From Bacillota bacterium (GTDB taxonomy: Bacteria > Bacillota > Clostridia > Peptostreptococcales > Anaerovoracaceae): a stretch of DNA of 64,000 bases. Numbering within the stretch: the stretch's first letter is position 1; the number at the start of each line of letters is the position of its first letter. Shown piece by piece: positions 51,161 to 59,634 of the stretch. The notes beneath the pieces were generated by a model. The model was not told where the DNA came from. It worked only from the letters and a program-made list of their open reading frames with translations, and made no database searches. The stretch covers positions 1-64,000 of the forward strand of contig JAFRKJ010000077.1 in the NCBI GenBank assembly GCA_017431785.1. The letters run 5' to 3'. The translations under genes were made by a program, and so were the position numbers.

Positions 51161-52858
51161 ATGGGTGTGATCAATAAGTTATCGGTAAAAATATTAATAG
51201 GAATTGTGACTGTAGCACTCGCATGTGTGTCAGCCACAACAACTGAGCAGACGGCCTTCGAAGAGAAGGCCTTTATTGCTGGCGAGAATCCTCTCGTCCA
51301 GACATATATCCTGGATATACATGGCCAGATGCAGGAAGCGGAGCAGCTTCCCCGCGGTACAATGGTCTCCCTGAGAGATCAGGAACCGGAAGAACTGCCG
51401 GAAGGAACGTTCCAACGTATTTACCAGGTCTCCGGTGATGATGGCGATGCGGAAGAGCAAAGAACAGAAGCACTTTATGTGCATCCGGAAAACCTGACGG
51501 ACAGCAAATCGGCAGTGGTGCGCGAGAAGGAACTCTATGTGCGCACACCAGTTACCATATACAAAAACAGCAAGGGCCCTGAGATTGCCAGCTTCGCACC
51601 GAAGGGGACAAAACTTGCCGTGACGGGGTTTTATGGACTGGATCAAAACGGCGTCGTCAGCAAGTATAAGGTCCGCAAGGCGGATGATGAGGACGCACCG
51701 GAAGGGTTTGTATACGCCAAATATCTGGTTCGGACGCAGGACGAAGCAGATGCCTATTACAATGAGAACGGGGAATACGATAAAGCCAGGAAAGCAAAGT
51801 ACGGCATGAATCTCTACGGTGGAAAAGCCGAAGATTTGGACTATTATCCTTATGAGAGGACAAAGATCAAAGGGAAAGAGTTCTGCCGCGAAGCGAGGGC
51901 AATGTATCTCAATTTCTCTGCTGCGATCCACAACGACGCCTACATCAAGCTCATCAAAGAAACGGGCTGCAATGCAGTTGTCATAGACATAAAGGACGGC
52001 GTTCTCTCATACAAATCGCCTGTCGCGGAGGAACTGTCTCCGACAGCATATAAAAAGGCCCGTGTTTCTCTCGAGGAATTCCGCAACGCAGTGAAGGAGT
52101 TCAAAGACGCAGGTGTCTATACGATTGGCAGGATTACCTGCTTCAATGACAAATACTACGCCAAAGACCACCCGGAAGATTGCATCAAGTCCGGCGAATC
52201 TGGTTCCAACTGGCCGAGTGCGTACAGCAGGGATGTGTGGTATTATAATGTTGCGTTGGCAACTGAAGCGGTAGAGCAAATGGGTTTCGATGAGATCCAG
52301 TTCGACTATGTGAGATTTCCGGAGAAAGCCTACGAGATGTCCCTTGAGAAGGGGACGAACTTCCGGAATGAATACGGCGAGTCGAAATGCCAGGCGATAC
52401 AGAACTTCTGCTTCTATGCGGCGGATCAGATCCATGAAGCGGGAGCATATTTCAGCGTGGATGTGTTCGGAGAATGCTCCGATGGATATGTGACAGCGTA
52501 TGGTCAGTACTGGCCGGGCATCTCGAATATTGTTGACGCCATCAGCAGTATGCCTTACACCGATCACTTCGGAGAGGAGGACACCTGGTCCGAGCCGAAG
52601 GCGATCATGTCAGCGTGGGCTAAGAGCGCTGCAAAAGAACAGAAGAAAATACCGACCCCCGCTGCAGCACGGACTTGGATCACAGGGTACAACACGCCGT
52701 TCTGGGCACCGTCGGTAACATATGATAAACAAAAACTCAAAGAACAGGTTGATGCTCTTTATAAGGCTGGCCTGGATGGAGGTTTTATTCCGTGGCAAAG
52801 TGCCTCATCAATAGATCAATACAGAATGTACAAGGGAATATGGGATTATGAGAAGTAA
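51161..52858 (+). CDS. Putative glycoside hydrolase, DUF4015 family, exported
   Basis: About 565 aa. A signal peptide or signal anchor (1-26) is followed by an unassigned region. An SH3-like domain comes next (about 120-195, LYVRTPVTIYK ... GFVYAKYLV), and then a TIM-barrel domain of the DUF4015 / putative GH13-like family (about 240-560; VVIDIKDG, GRITCFND, FDEIQFDYVRFP, FSVDVFGEC). The acidic residues at strand ends fit a glycosidase, but activity is not established. There is no Shine-Dalgarno, and a -10 box lies 6 nt upstream. A GTG two codons earlier is the alternative start. It overlaps the next secreted-protein gene by 11 nt. Confidence 0.78.
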   Translation: MGVINKLSVKILIGIVTVALACVSATTTEQTAFEEKAFIAGENPLVQTYILDIHGQMQEAEQLPRGTMVSLRDQEPEELPEGTFQRIYQVSGDDGDAEEQRTEALYVHPENLTDSKSAVVREKELYVRTPVTIYKNSKGPEIASFAPKGTKLAVTGFYGLDQNGVVSKYKVRKADDEDAPEGFVYAKYLVRTQDEADAYYNENGEYDKARKAKYGMNLYGGKAEDLDYYPYERTKIKGKEFCREARAMYLNFSAAIHNDAYIKLIKETGCNAVVIDIKDGVLSYKSPVAEELSPTAYKKARVSLEEFRNAVKEFKDAGVYTIGRITCFNDKYYAKDHPEDCIKSGESGSNWPSAYSRDVWYYNVALATEAVEQMGFDEIQFDYVRFPEKAYEMSLEKGTNFRNEYGESKCQAIQNFCFYAADQIHEAGAYFSVDVFGECSDGYVTAYGQYWPGISNIVDAISSMPYTDHFGEEDTWSEPKAIMSAWAKSAAKEQKKIPTPAAARTWITGYNTPFWAPSVTYDKQKLKEQVDALYKAGLDGGFIPWQSASSIDQYRMYKGIWDYEK

Positions 52859-54464
52859 ACTGCTGCACATTGTTATAGCGCTTGCGATTGCAGTGGTGTT
52901 TGGGTACCTGCTCATCGTTGCTTTTGCAGGAGACCCGCTGGAAAAGTGGGCGAAGGTTGACGAGCTGCATCTTATGCAGAACGGACTCGAGGTTACGGCG
53001 TACTGGAGTGATGAAGGATGCGACAGTTATGAGGTGAAAGTCTGGCATGATGGCAGACTCACCGTGATTCCTCACGTCAAAGGCAACACATACACTACGA
53101 AAGTGTCCGCTCCGGGGGAACACTGTGTGATCATGGTCAGCGGCCACCTCCGGTTTGGCATCATGACCCGCAGTGCAAAGGCAGAAATCACGGTTGAAAA
53201 GTTGAATCAGAACATCTTTGTCGCAGACACAGCGTATTATGGCTTTGATGGAAACGATTTCAATCTGAAGGCATCCGCGTACGGAGATCTGCACTACCGG
53301 TCGACAGATAAGAATATCGCGAGCGTCGATCAGACCGGAACGGTCGCACTCAAAAACGTCGGCGAAGCATTTATAAACATAAGGGCAGATGGGAATGGAC
53401 TTTATGAAGATGCTGAGAGAGAAGTCAGTGTTTTTGTTTATCCAACTGTGCTCGAAAAAGTCAAAGGCGCCGTCGCAGAAAACATCTCTCCATCCAGAGC
53501 AATTATAAGATGGAAGAAAAATGAGTATGCAGCTGCATATACGGTTCTCAGAAGAAATCCGGCAACCCAGCAGTATGAAGTGCTCGCTGAAAAGACAGCT
53601 GAAGATAACTTCCTTGAAGTGACGAGGGATGATTACGATTACGAAATCAAAGCCACAGCGGAAGTCAATGGTGAGAAGGTCGACGGCAAAGTGTCGGATC
53701 CAGTCAAGGTGAGAGGCACGACAGAGGAAAGTCCTTCTTATTCCAAATTCAAAATCATAAAGAAGATCACCAAGGCGGATCTGAATGTCGTGGCGGCGAT
53801 ACATGGTGCGCCGAAGGCAAGAGTCCCGCAGTCCATCAATATGGTGGGGGATGATTGCGTGGTATCCTTTGTAAACATGAAGAACACAGAGGCGAAACTG
53901 ATTGCGTACAACAAAGCCGATGGAAGCACGAGTCTGGTTTCCGACGCCAGAGGCATCGGTCACGGAAATGGAGGCGCCTATAATCCGCACACGAACAAAA
54001 TCTATATACTGAGCAAAAAGAGCGGAAATGTCCAGAGCTGCTGCGTATTTGACGGGGACACCCTCAAGATGATCGATACAATCAAGATGCCGGTCGCCTG
54101 TACAGCCATCGCATACGATATCAGTACAGACAAATTCTATCTGGCAAAAAAAGATAAGATATACATATGCAGCAGTAATTTCAGGGTTGAGAAGACGATC
54201 ACAAAGACTGCGCCGTACTTCCATACGCAGGATATGGGCGCGTATAACGGCGCGGTGCTGGTATGCACCTGGCCGCAGGAAACAGAGAGCTATCTGGATG
54301 TTTACAGGGTTTCCGACGGCGCATATCTGGGCAGCTATGATCTGTCGATTGGAGAGATCGAAAGCGTCACTATGGATGACGGATACCTTGTGATTCTTAT
54401 GAATACAATCCGCAGTAATGATGATAGAATATACAAAACAAAAGAAAGGATTGCGATACCATGA
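52848..54464 (+). CDS. Exported Ig-like / FN3 / beta-propeller-like protein
   Basis: A 538-aa protein anchored or secreted by an N-terminal hydrophobic helix (5-27). There is an Ig-like beta region (about 35-115), then a BIG_2-type bacterial Ig domain (about 120-200, DKNIASVDQTGTVALKNVGE is its signature). An FN3-like domain follows (about 208-290), and a C-terminal set of repeated four-strand units with spaced AYN/GDT/TDKFYLAKK segments (about 320-535) suggests a propeller. No catalytic motif is seen. It overlaps the DUF4015 gene upstream and the CsoR gene downstream (ATGA), so all are co-translated. A glycan- or wall-binding role is inference. Confidence 0.72.
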   Translation: MRSKLLHIVIALAIAVVFGYLLIVAFAGDPLEKWAKVDELHLMQNGLEVTAYWSDEGCDSYEVKVWHDGRLTVIPHVKGNTYTTKVSAPGEHCVIMVSGHLRFGIMTRSAKAEITVEKLNQNIFVADTAYYGFDGNDFNLKASAYGDLHYRSTDKNIASVDQTGTVALKNVGEAFINIRADGNGLYEDAEREVSVFVYPTVLEKVKGAVAENISPSRAIIRWKKNEYAAAYTVLRRNPATQQYEVLAEKTAEDNFLEVTRDDYDYEIKATAEVNGEKVDGKVSDPVKVRGTTEESPSYSKFKIIKKITKADLNVVAAIHGAPKARVPQSINMVGDDCVVSFVNMKNTEAKLIAYNKADGSTSLVSDARGIGHGNGGAYNPHTNKIYILSKKSGNVQSCCVFDGDTLKMIDTIKMPVACTAIAYDISTDKFYLAKKDKIYICSSNFRVEKTITKTAPYFHTQDMGAYNGAVLVCTWPQETESYLDVYRVSDGAYLGSYDLSIGEIESVTMDDGYLVILMNTIRSNDDRIYKTKERIAIP

Positions 54465-54814
54465 CAGAACATGATCACAGTCACGGTGAACATACGCACG
54501 TGCATACGCATGATGGACACAAGCATGTGCACGGTGAACACACCCATACGCACTCGCCGGAACATAAGAAGGCGGTGCTGAACAGAATGTCGAGAATCAT
54601 CGGTCACATGGAATCGGTGAAGAAGATGGTCGAAAACGACAGGGACTGCACGGATGTGCTCATCCAGCTCTCCGCTGTCAATTCAGCCTTGCAGGGCGTA
54701 AGCCGCGCCGTGCTGAAAGAACACATGTCGACATGCATCGTTGAAGCGGTTCAGGAAGATGATATGGAAGCTCTGAAGGAACTGAACGACGCCATCGATA
54801 AGTTCATGAAGTAA
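54461..54814 (+). CDS. CsoR/RcnR-family metal-sensing repressor with His-rich N-terminal tail
   Basis: A 117-aa all-helical copper or nickel/cobalt-type sensor. The CsoR ligand set Cys-His-Cys is present (C63, H88, C92), which favours Cu(I) sensing. Unusually, the first 35 residues carry 14 histidines in a repeated GEHTHxHTH pattern before the normal fold starts at about residue 36. The start overlaps the preceding stop. No metal exporter gene is adjacent, so the target may be elsewhere or its own operon. The tail may buffer or deliver metal. Confidence 0.88.
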   Translation: MTEHDHSHGEHTHVHTHDGHKHVHGEHTHTHSPEHKKAVLNRMSRIIGHMESVKKMVENDRDCTDVLIQLSAVNSALQGVSRAVLKEHMSTCIVEAVQEDDMEALKELNDAIDKFMK

Positions 54815-54827
54815 AGGGAGAATTGAA

Positions 54828-55385
54828 ATGGTACTGATTCATTTGGCAGAGGGATACGAAGAAGTGGAAGCGCTCACATGCGTCGATGTTCTGAGAAGAG
54901 CAGGCGTAGACGCGAAGATGGTTTCGGTTACCGGAGACCTTCTCGTTCAGGGCGCACATGGAATCAACATTGAAGCAGATATGCTCTTTGAAGAGGCAGA
55001 CTATGATGCCTGTGAGATGATCGTGCTGCCGGGCGGAATGCCGGGGGCTACGAATTTGAGAGATCACGCAGGGCTCACAGCAAGGATCGAAGATTTTGCA
55101 AAGGCAGGAAAACCGCTTGCGGCGATTTGCGCCGCGCCGTTGGCGCTGGCGGCTCATGGCGCGCTCACAGGAAAGAACGCGACGATTTATCCGGGTATGG
55201 AGAGTCATCTTGCAGGCGCAAACCCGACTGGCGCAGCCGTCACAGTAGACGGAAACGTAATTACGGGAATGGGTCCGGCCCTTGCCATGGAATTCGCGCT
55301 GGCACTCGTTGAATTTTTAAAAGGAGCAGAAACAAAAAAAGAAGTTGCAACTGGACTTTTATATGATAGAATTGGGGAAATATAA
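54828..55385 (+). CDS. DJ-1/PfpI family protein (YajL/ThiJ-like)
   Basis: A 185-aa cytoplasmic protein with the nucleophile elbow Cys in AAICAAPLALA (about C101), the conserved early Glu in EGYEEVEA and the HG pair after the Cys (AAHGAL). Members are proposed protein/nucleotide deglycases or redox chaperones; the reaction is debated. It lies 13 nt after the CsoR gene, a link to metal or thiol stress. Confidence 0.9.
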   Translation: MVLIHLAEGYEEVEALTCVDVLRRAGVDAKMVSVTGDLLVQGAHGINIEADMLFEEADYDACEMIVLPGGMPGATNLRDHAGLTARIEDFAKAGKPLAAICAAPLALAAHGALTGKNATIYPGMESHLAGANPTGAAVTVDGNVITGMGPALAMEFALALVEFLKGAETKKEVATGLLYDRIGEI

Positions 55386-55431
55386 TTGAGATTACTTCCG
55401 GTACCCCAGACGGAAGAACAGGAGAAGCAAG

Positions 55432-56052
55432 TTGGAAGATCAGCTCATTCTGGTAAACGAACAGGACAAAGAAACAGGACGCGTTGGGAAGCTTGAAGCC
55501 CATGAAAAGGGGCTTCTTCACCGCGCGTTTTCCATATTTGTCTTCAGAAGGATGCTGATAGACAATCCTGACGGGACCAGAACCTTCCATACACAGCTTC
55601 TGATTCAGCAGCGCGCAGAGGGCAAGTATCATTCGGCAGGCCTTTGGGCGAACAGCTGCTGTTCTCACCCGCGTGTTGGTGAAAGTCTGGAGGAAGCAAC
55701 GGCACGCAGACTGCCGGAGGAGACAGGATACACGGTGGAAGATCTGGAGGACGGACTGGAAGAGAAGGGTGCCTTCCTCTACACGGCCGAATTCGACAAC
55801 GGTCTGACCGAGCACGAATTCGATCACGTCTTCGTGGGATGGCTCGGGAAGGATAAGCTCGACAAAGAACCTGCACCGAATCCTGAGGAAGCATCACAGA
55901 TGGAATTTGTGGATGTGGAAGAGATCATGAACGATGTGCTGAAGAATCCGGGCAAGTATGCGGCATGGTTTCTGCCGGCCCTGCTGGTCGCCACGGACGG
56001 TGAAGAATACGGATCGCTGAACAAGGAAGCGTCGGCGAGAATAATATATTGA
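55432..56052 (+). CDS. idi: Isopentenyl-diphosphate delta-isomerase, type I
   Basis: This interconverts IPP and DMAPP in isoprenoid synthesis. A Nudix fold with HRAFSIFVF (30-38) and the catalytic cysteine in LWANSCCSHPRVGE (71-84), with the metal/catalytic Glu in EHEFDHVF (127-134). The length is 206 aa. The start is TTG with CAGGAG seven bases before. It sits between a DJ-1 gene and guaB in a same-strand run. Type I Idi is less common in Firmicutes than type II, so transfer is possible but not shown. Confidence 0.88.
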   Translation: MEDQLILVNEQDKETGRVGKLEAHEKGLLHRAFSIFVFRRMLIDNPDGTRTFHTQLLIQQRAEGKYHSAGLWANSCCSHPRVGESLEEATARRLPEETGYTVEDLEDGLEEKGAFLYTAEFDNGLTEHEFDHVFVGWLGKDKLDKEPAPNPEEASQMEFVDVEEIMNDVLKNPGKYAAWFLPALLVATDGEEYGSLNKEASARIIY

Positions 56053-56085
56053 TTAGTACTGGTTTTGCAGATGAAGGGAGATAAC

Positions 56086-57594
56086 ATGGCTAAATTTTTT
56101 GACGAACCATCGAGAACATTTAACGAATACCTGCTGGTACCAGGTTATTCATCATCAGAATGCAGAGTTGAAAATGTTTCGCTGAAGACACCGGTCACCA
56201 AGTTCAAAAAAGGCGAAGAGCCGAAGATTACTATGAACATTCCGATGACATCAGCAATCATGCAGGCCGTATCAGGCGATGAGCTGGCGATCGCACTTGC
56301 AAAAGAAGGCGGCATCTCCTTCATATTCGGATCCCAGCCGATCGAAAGCCAGGCGGAGATGGTCAGAAGAGTAAAGAACCACAAGGCGGGCTTCGTCCGC
56401 AGCAACACAAACATTCGTCCGGACCAGACTCTTGCTGATCTGCTCGATCTGAAGGAGCGCACCGGCCACTCGACTACAGCAGTCACAGAGGACGGCACTG
56501 CGGAAGGCAGAATGGTTGGTCTGGTTACGAGCCGTGACTACAGAGTCAGCAGAATGTCACCGGATACACTCGTATGCGAATTCATGACACCATTCGAAAA
56601 ACTGGTTCATGCGAAAGAAGGCATCACACTGAGCGAAGCTAACGACATGCTCTGGAACTACAAGCTGAATGCGCTTCCTGTCGTCGATGATAAGCAGCGT
56701 CTTGTCTACTTCGTCTTCCGTAAGGACTATATTGCCCACAAGGAATATCCGGATGAACTGCTCGACCCGGACAAGAGATATGTCGTCGGTGCAGGCGTCA
56801 ATACACGTGATTTTGAGGAGAGAATCCCGGCGCTGGTCGAAGCAGGCGCGGATGTGCTTTGTATTGACTCAAGCGAAGGTTTTTCAGAGTGGCAGGCAGA
56901 GACACTGAAGTTTGTCAGAGACAAGTACGGTGATGATGTGAAAATCGGGGCCGGCAATGTTGTCGACGGAGACGGTTTCCGGTTCCTGGCGGACGCCGGA
57001 GCAGACTTCGTGAAGATCGGTATCGGCGGCGGCAGCATCTGCATCACCCGTGAGCAGAAGGGTATCGGCAGAGGTCAGGCATCTGCAGTTATCGAAGTTG
57101 CAAAGGCAAGAAACGAGTACTTCGAGGAAACAGGCATCTATGTTCCGATCTGTTCCGACGGCGGTATCGTTTACGACTACCACATGACACTGGCTCTTGC
57201 GATGGGCGCGGACTTCCTCATGCTCGGCCGTTACTTCTCAAGATTTGACGAATCACCGACAAATAAGATTCAGATAAACGGAAACTATTACAAAGAGTAC
57301 TGGGGCGAAGGTTCTGCCCGTGCACGCAACTGGCAGCGCTACGACCTGGGCGGCGATGCACGCATGAAGTTCGAGGAAGGCGTAGACTCTTACGTTCCGT
57401 ATGCGGGCTCACTCAGTGATAACGTCCGTCAGTCCCTGCTCAAGGTCAAGTCAACCATGTGCAACTGCGGTACGATGACCATCAAGGAACTGCAGGAGAA
57501 CTCCAAGCTGACTCTCGTATCCGCGACAAGTATCGTAGAGGGTGGTGCCCATGACGTCATCCTGAAGGATTCCGTCAACAGCAACCTGAAGTAA
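56086..57594 (+). CDS. guaB: IMP dehydrogenase, Tritrichomonas-like type
   Basis: This oxidises IMP to XMP for GTP synthesis, with NAD and K+. It is a TIM barrel with two CBS domains inserted at about 105-220. The catalytic Cys is residue 319 in [15 protein letters not shown], and the flap Arg-Tyr pair is R418-Y419 in NWQRYDLGG. Length (502 aa), start ([16 protein letters not shown]) and even residue numbers match the well-studied T. foetus enzyme as I recall it, including K310 and E431, which in that enzyme account for low mycophenolate sensitivity. GAAGGGAGA is spaced for this ATG; a start seven codons upstream is unsupported. It is last in the operon, before a bidirectional terminator. Confidence 0.95.
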   Translation: MAKFFDEPSRTFNEYLLVPGYSSSECRVENVSLKTPVTKFKKGEEPKITMNIPMTSAIMQAVSGDELAIALAKEGGISFIFGSQPIESQAEMVRRVKNHKAGFVRSNTNIRPDQTLADLLDLKERTGHSTTAVTEDGTAEGRMVGLVTSRDYRVSRMSPDTLVCEFMTPFEKLVHAKEGITLSEANDMLWNYKLNALPVVDDKQRLVYFVFRKDYIAHKEYPDELLDPDKRYVVGAGVNTRDFEERIPALVEAGADVLCIDSSEGFSEWQAETLKFVRDKYGDDVKIGAGNVVDGDGFRFLADAGADFVKIGIGGGSICITREQKGIGRGQASAVIEVAKARNEYFEETGIYVPICSDGGIVYDYHMTLALAMGADFLMLGRYFSRFDESPTNKIQINGNYYKEYWGEGSARARNWQRYDLGGDARMKFEEGVDSYVPYAGSLSDNVRQSLLKVKSTMCNCGTMTIKELQENSKLTLVSATSIVEGGAHDVILKDSVNSNLK

Positions 57595-57633
57595 GACAGT
57601 AAGACGGCAGAAAGCAAGACAGCAAAAGCTAAT

Positions 57634-57672
57634 AAAATAACGGCATGGGTGTGCACCTCATGCCGTTTTGTT
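57634..57672. terminator. Bidirectional terminator, guaB / Hsp70-like gene
   Basis: AACGGCATG/CATGCCGTT with an inner GGTG-TG-CACC continuation. T-rich on both sides, between convergent genes. Confidence 0.85.
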
Positions 57673-57708
57673 ATGTTCCATTTTGTTGTCGATGTCCTAT
57701 TGCCTGCG

Positions 57709-59625
57709 TTATCCAAGAGGGATTTCCACGACCTCAGCCATCTTGACGAGGGTGTGCTGGATCTGCGTGGAGATTTCTTCGACCATGCGGTTCTTGATCT
57801 CGTCGTTTTTCTCCTGCTCCAGGCTTTCATAGAATGCATCCTTCACGTCGGCGCTGATGTTGTCCATACGGGAGCTGAAGGCACTCTTTGGAATCAGGCG
57901 GCGCATTGCCTTTGGAATATCAGCTGTCAGCATCTTCTCCTGCATCTTGTCTTTGCCCAGGAAGAGGATGACGATGGATGTGATGACGCCGACCAGAATG
58001 CCGCTTGGATCCGCAAAGAACGGAATGAAGCTCAGTGTCGACATCAGAATCGCGAGGAGTGCCGTCACGATGGAGTCGATGAGAATGGTCATCTCGTTGA
58101 TGGCGAACAGATCCTTTGCATCCACTTTGATGTCGATATCTGATACAGACAGATATGACTTCAGACTCAGCGCCGTGTATGGTACCCGGTGCTTGATGCA
58201 GATCGGTACAGTGTATGCTTCCAGGTCTTCAATGACAGGACGCAGCCATGATGTAATCGGACCTGCCAGCATTTCTCTTGTCGAATCTTCCGCAAGGAAG
58301 GCGCCGATTTCCTGTTTCAGGATCGCATCCGTATCGGAGAGTCGGCTGATTTCTCCGGATCTCCATCTCTCGAAGATCGGCAGGGCAACCTTCGAGACAA
58401 TCGGCTCAACAAGGCAGTCGACGGCGTCTTTGTACAAGGTCGTGATGTGTTTGCTGACGATGTCTTCGATGGTATTGGAGTGGACCAGTTTATCCAGATC
58501 TTCCTTGAATTCCTTCAGATCCTCGTCGATGCGCCCGCAGTATGCAAGTCCTCTGGCGACGGAAAATTCCGGATCTGTCGCAGATATGATGACTGCATCC
58601 GGGAACACACTGGTACACCATTGACGGACGGCAGGCATCTTGCTGACGCCGCCGGTCAGGAAGATCAGCTCCGGTTGTTTGCCGGTAATGCTGTCTCTGA
58701 CATCTTCCAGAGATTCTGTGAAAACCTGACGGAAGGAACGCCCGTCAAGCTTTTTCAGTTTCTTATTTACCAGTTTATCAGCAATTTCTTTATCGATGCG
58801 AAGCGTCAGTTTGACAGGAAGATTGTAGTGGAGCACGATGCTCTCAACACATTTATTCCTGCTCCAGTATTCTTCATCGGAGAAATACTTCTCCTTCAGA
58901 CGACGCGCTGCAAATTCAGCATAGGCGCGCCATGGTTCACTTTCGTCGAATACGGACTGGATTTTCTTGCGGAACAGACCGGATGCTTCTACAGATTCAT
59001 CCAACAGGACTTCATCCATCAGTCCGCCGCCAAGGGCGACTTCTCCTGCTGTGCGCATCTCCACTTCCTTGCCGCCCATAATATACGCAAAGTCAGTCGT
59101 GGATGATCCGATGTCTACGACAAGAACCGGCTTTGACAGAATATCCACGCCGATCTGCAGATGCTTGGACTGGCAAGCACTGACCAGAGCAGCTCTCGAT
59201 TCGGAAATGATTTTGACAGGCGGATACCCCGCGCTTTCGAAGATTTCCCTGTAGTGTTCACGGGCATTTCGATTCCAACCGGCAGGGCAGCCAACATAAA
59301 CGCTGGTCTCTTCATTCTGAATGAGATCTCCGTTTCCATAGAGCTCACCGAGAACGCCCGCGGCAAAGCTTCTAACATCTGTTGCAGTGCCGGTAGTGTC
59401 TGTGAGGAAGCGGCTCTTGAACCGCAGTCTGCGCTTCGTGACATTGTCGGCATAGCAGGCCTTCTCACCGATGAGCAGTTCCCCTGATGTGAGCTGCGCA
59501 TAGGCGGTGATAAAGCTCTTTTCACCTGCAACAGGTATCATCTCAGGGACGACCTGATCCTCTTTATATAATCTGGCGATGGCGCTTTCCGCATCGCCCA
59601 GATCAAATCCAAAAAATCGATCCAT
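57709..59625 (-). CDS. Membrane-anchored Hsp70-like ATPase
   Basis: A 638-aa protein. Residues 1-370 form an actin/Hsp70 ATPase: phosphate-1 FGFDLGDAES (5-14), phosphate-2 VVDIGSSTTDFAY (169-181) and adenosine motif LIFLTGGVSKMPAVRQW (320-336). The DnaK substrate-binding beta domain is absent. Instead there is a long helical region (about 370-510), two transmembrane helices (about 513-534 and 541-557) and a helical C-terminal tail. It is therefore not DnaK but a membrane-tethered relative of unknown function. AGGAGG overlaps the stop of the preceding partner gene, so translation is coupled. It ends at the guaB terminator. Confidence 0.85.
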   Translation of the reverse strand: MDRFFGFDLGDAESAIARLYKEDQVVPEMIPVAGEKSFITAYAQLTSGELLIGEKACYADNVTKRRLRFKSRFLTDTTGTATDVRSFAAGVLGELYGNGDLIQNEETSVYVGCPAGWNRNAREHYREIFESAGYPPVKIISESRAALVSACQSKHLQIGVDILSKPVLVVDIGSSTTDFAYIMGGKEVEMRTAGEVALGGGLMDEVLLDESVEASGLFRKKIQSVFDESEPWRAYAEFAARRLKEKYFSDEEYWSRNKCVESIVLHYNLPVKLTLRIDKEIADKLVNKKLKKLDGRSFRQVFTESLEDVRDSITGKQPELIFLTGGVSKMPAVRQWCTSVFPDAVIISATDPEFSVARGLAYCGRIDEDLKEFKEDLDKLVHSNTIEDIVSKHITTLYKDAVDCLVEPIVSKVALPIFERWRSGEISRLSDTDAILKQEIGAFLAEDSTREMLAGPITSWLRPVIEDLEAYTVPICIKHRVPYTALSLKSYLSVSDIDIKVDAKDLFAINEMTILIDSIVTALLAILMSTLSFIPFFADPSGILVGVITSIVILFLGKDKMQEKMLTADIPKAMRRLIPKSAFSSRMDNISADVKDAFYESLEQEKNDEIKNRMVEEISTQIQHTLVKMAEVVEIPLG

Positions 59626-59634
59626 AGATTCCTC

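Noticed and set aside
52785..54224. 479-codon open frame on the minus strand
   Set aside because: It lies fully antisense to the exported Ig/FN3 protein, has no ribosome binding site and its translation has no recognisable domain. It is a codon-bias shadow.
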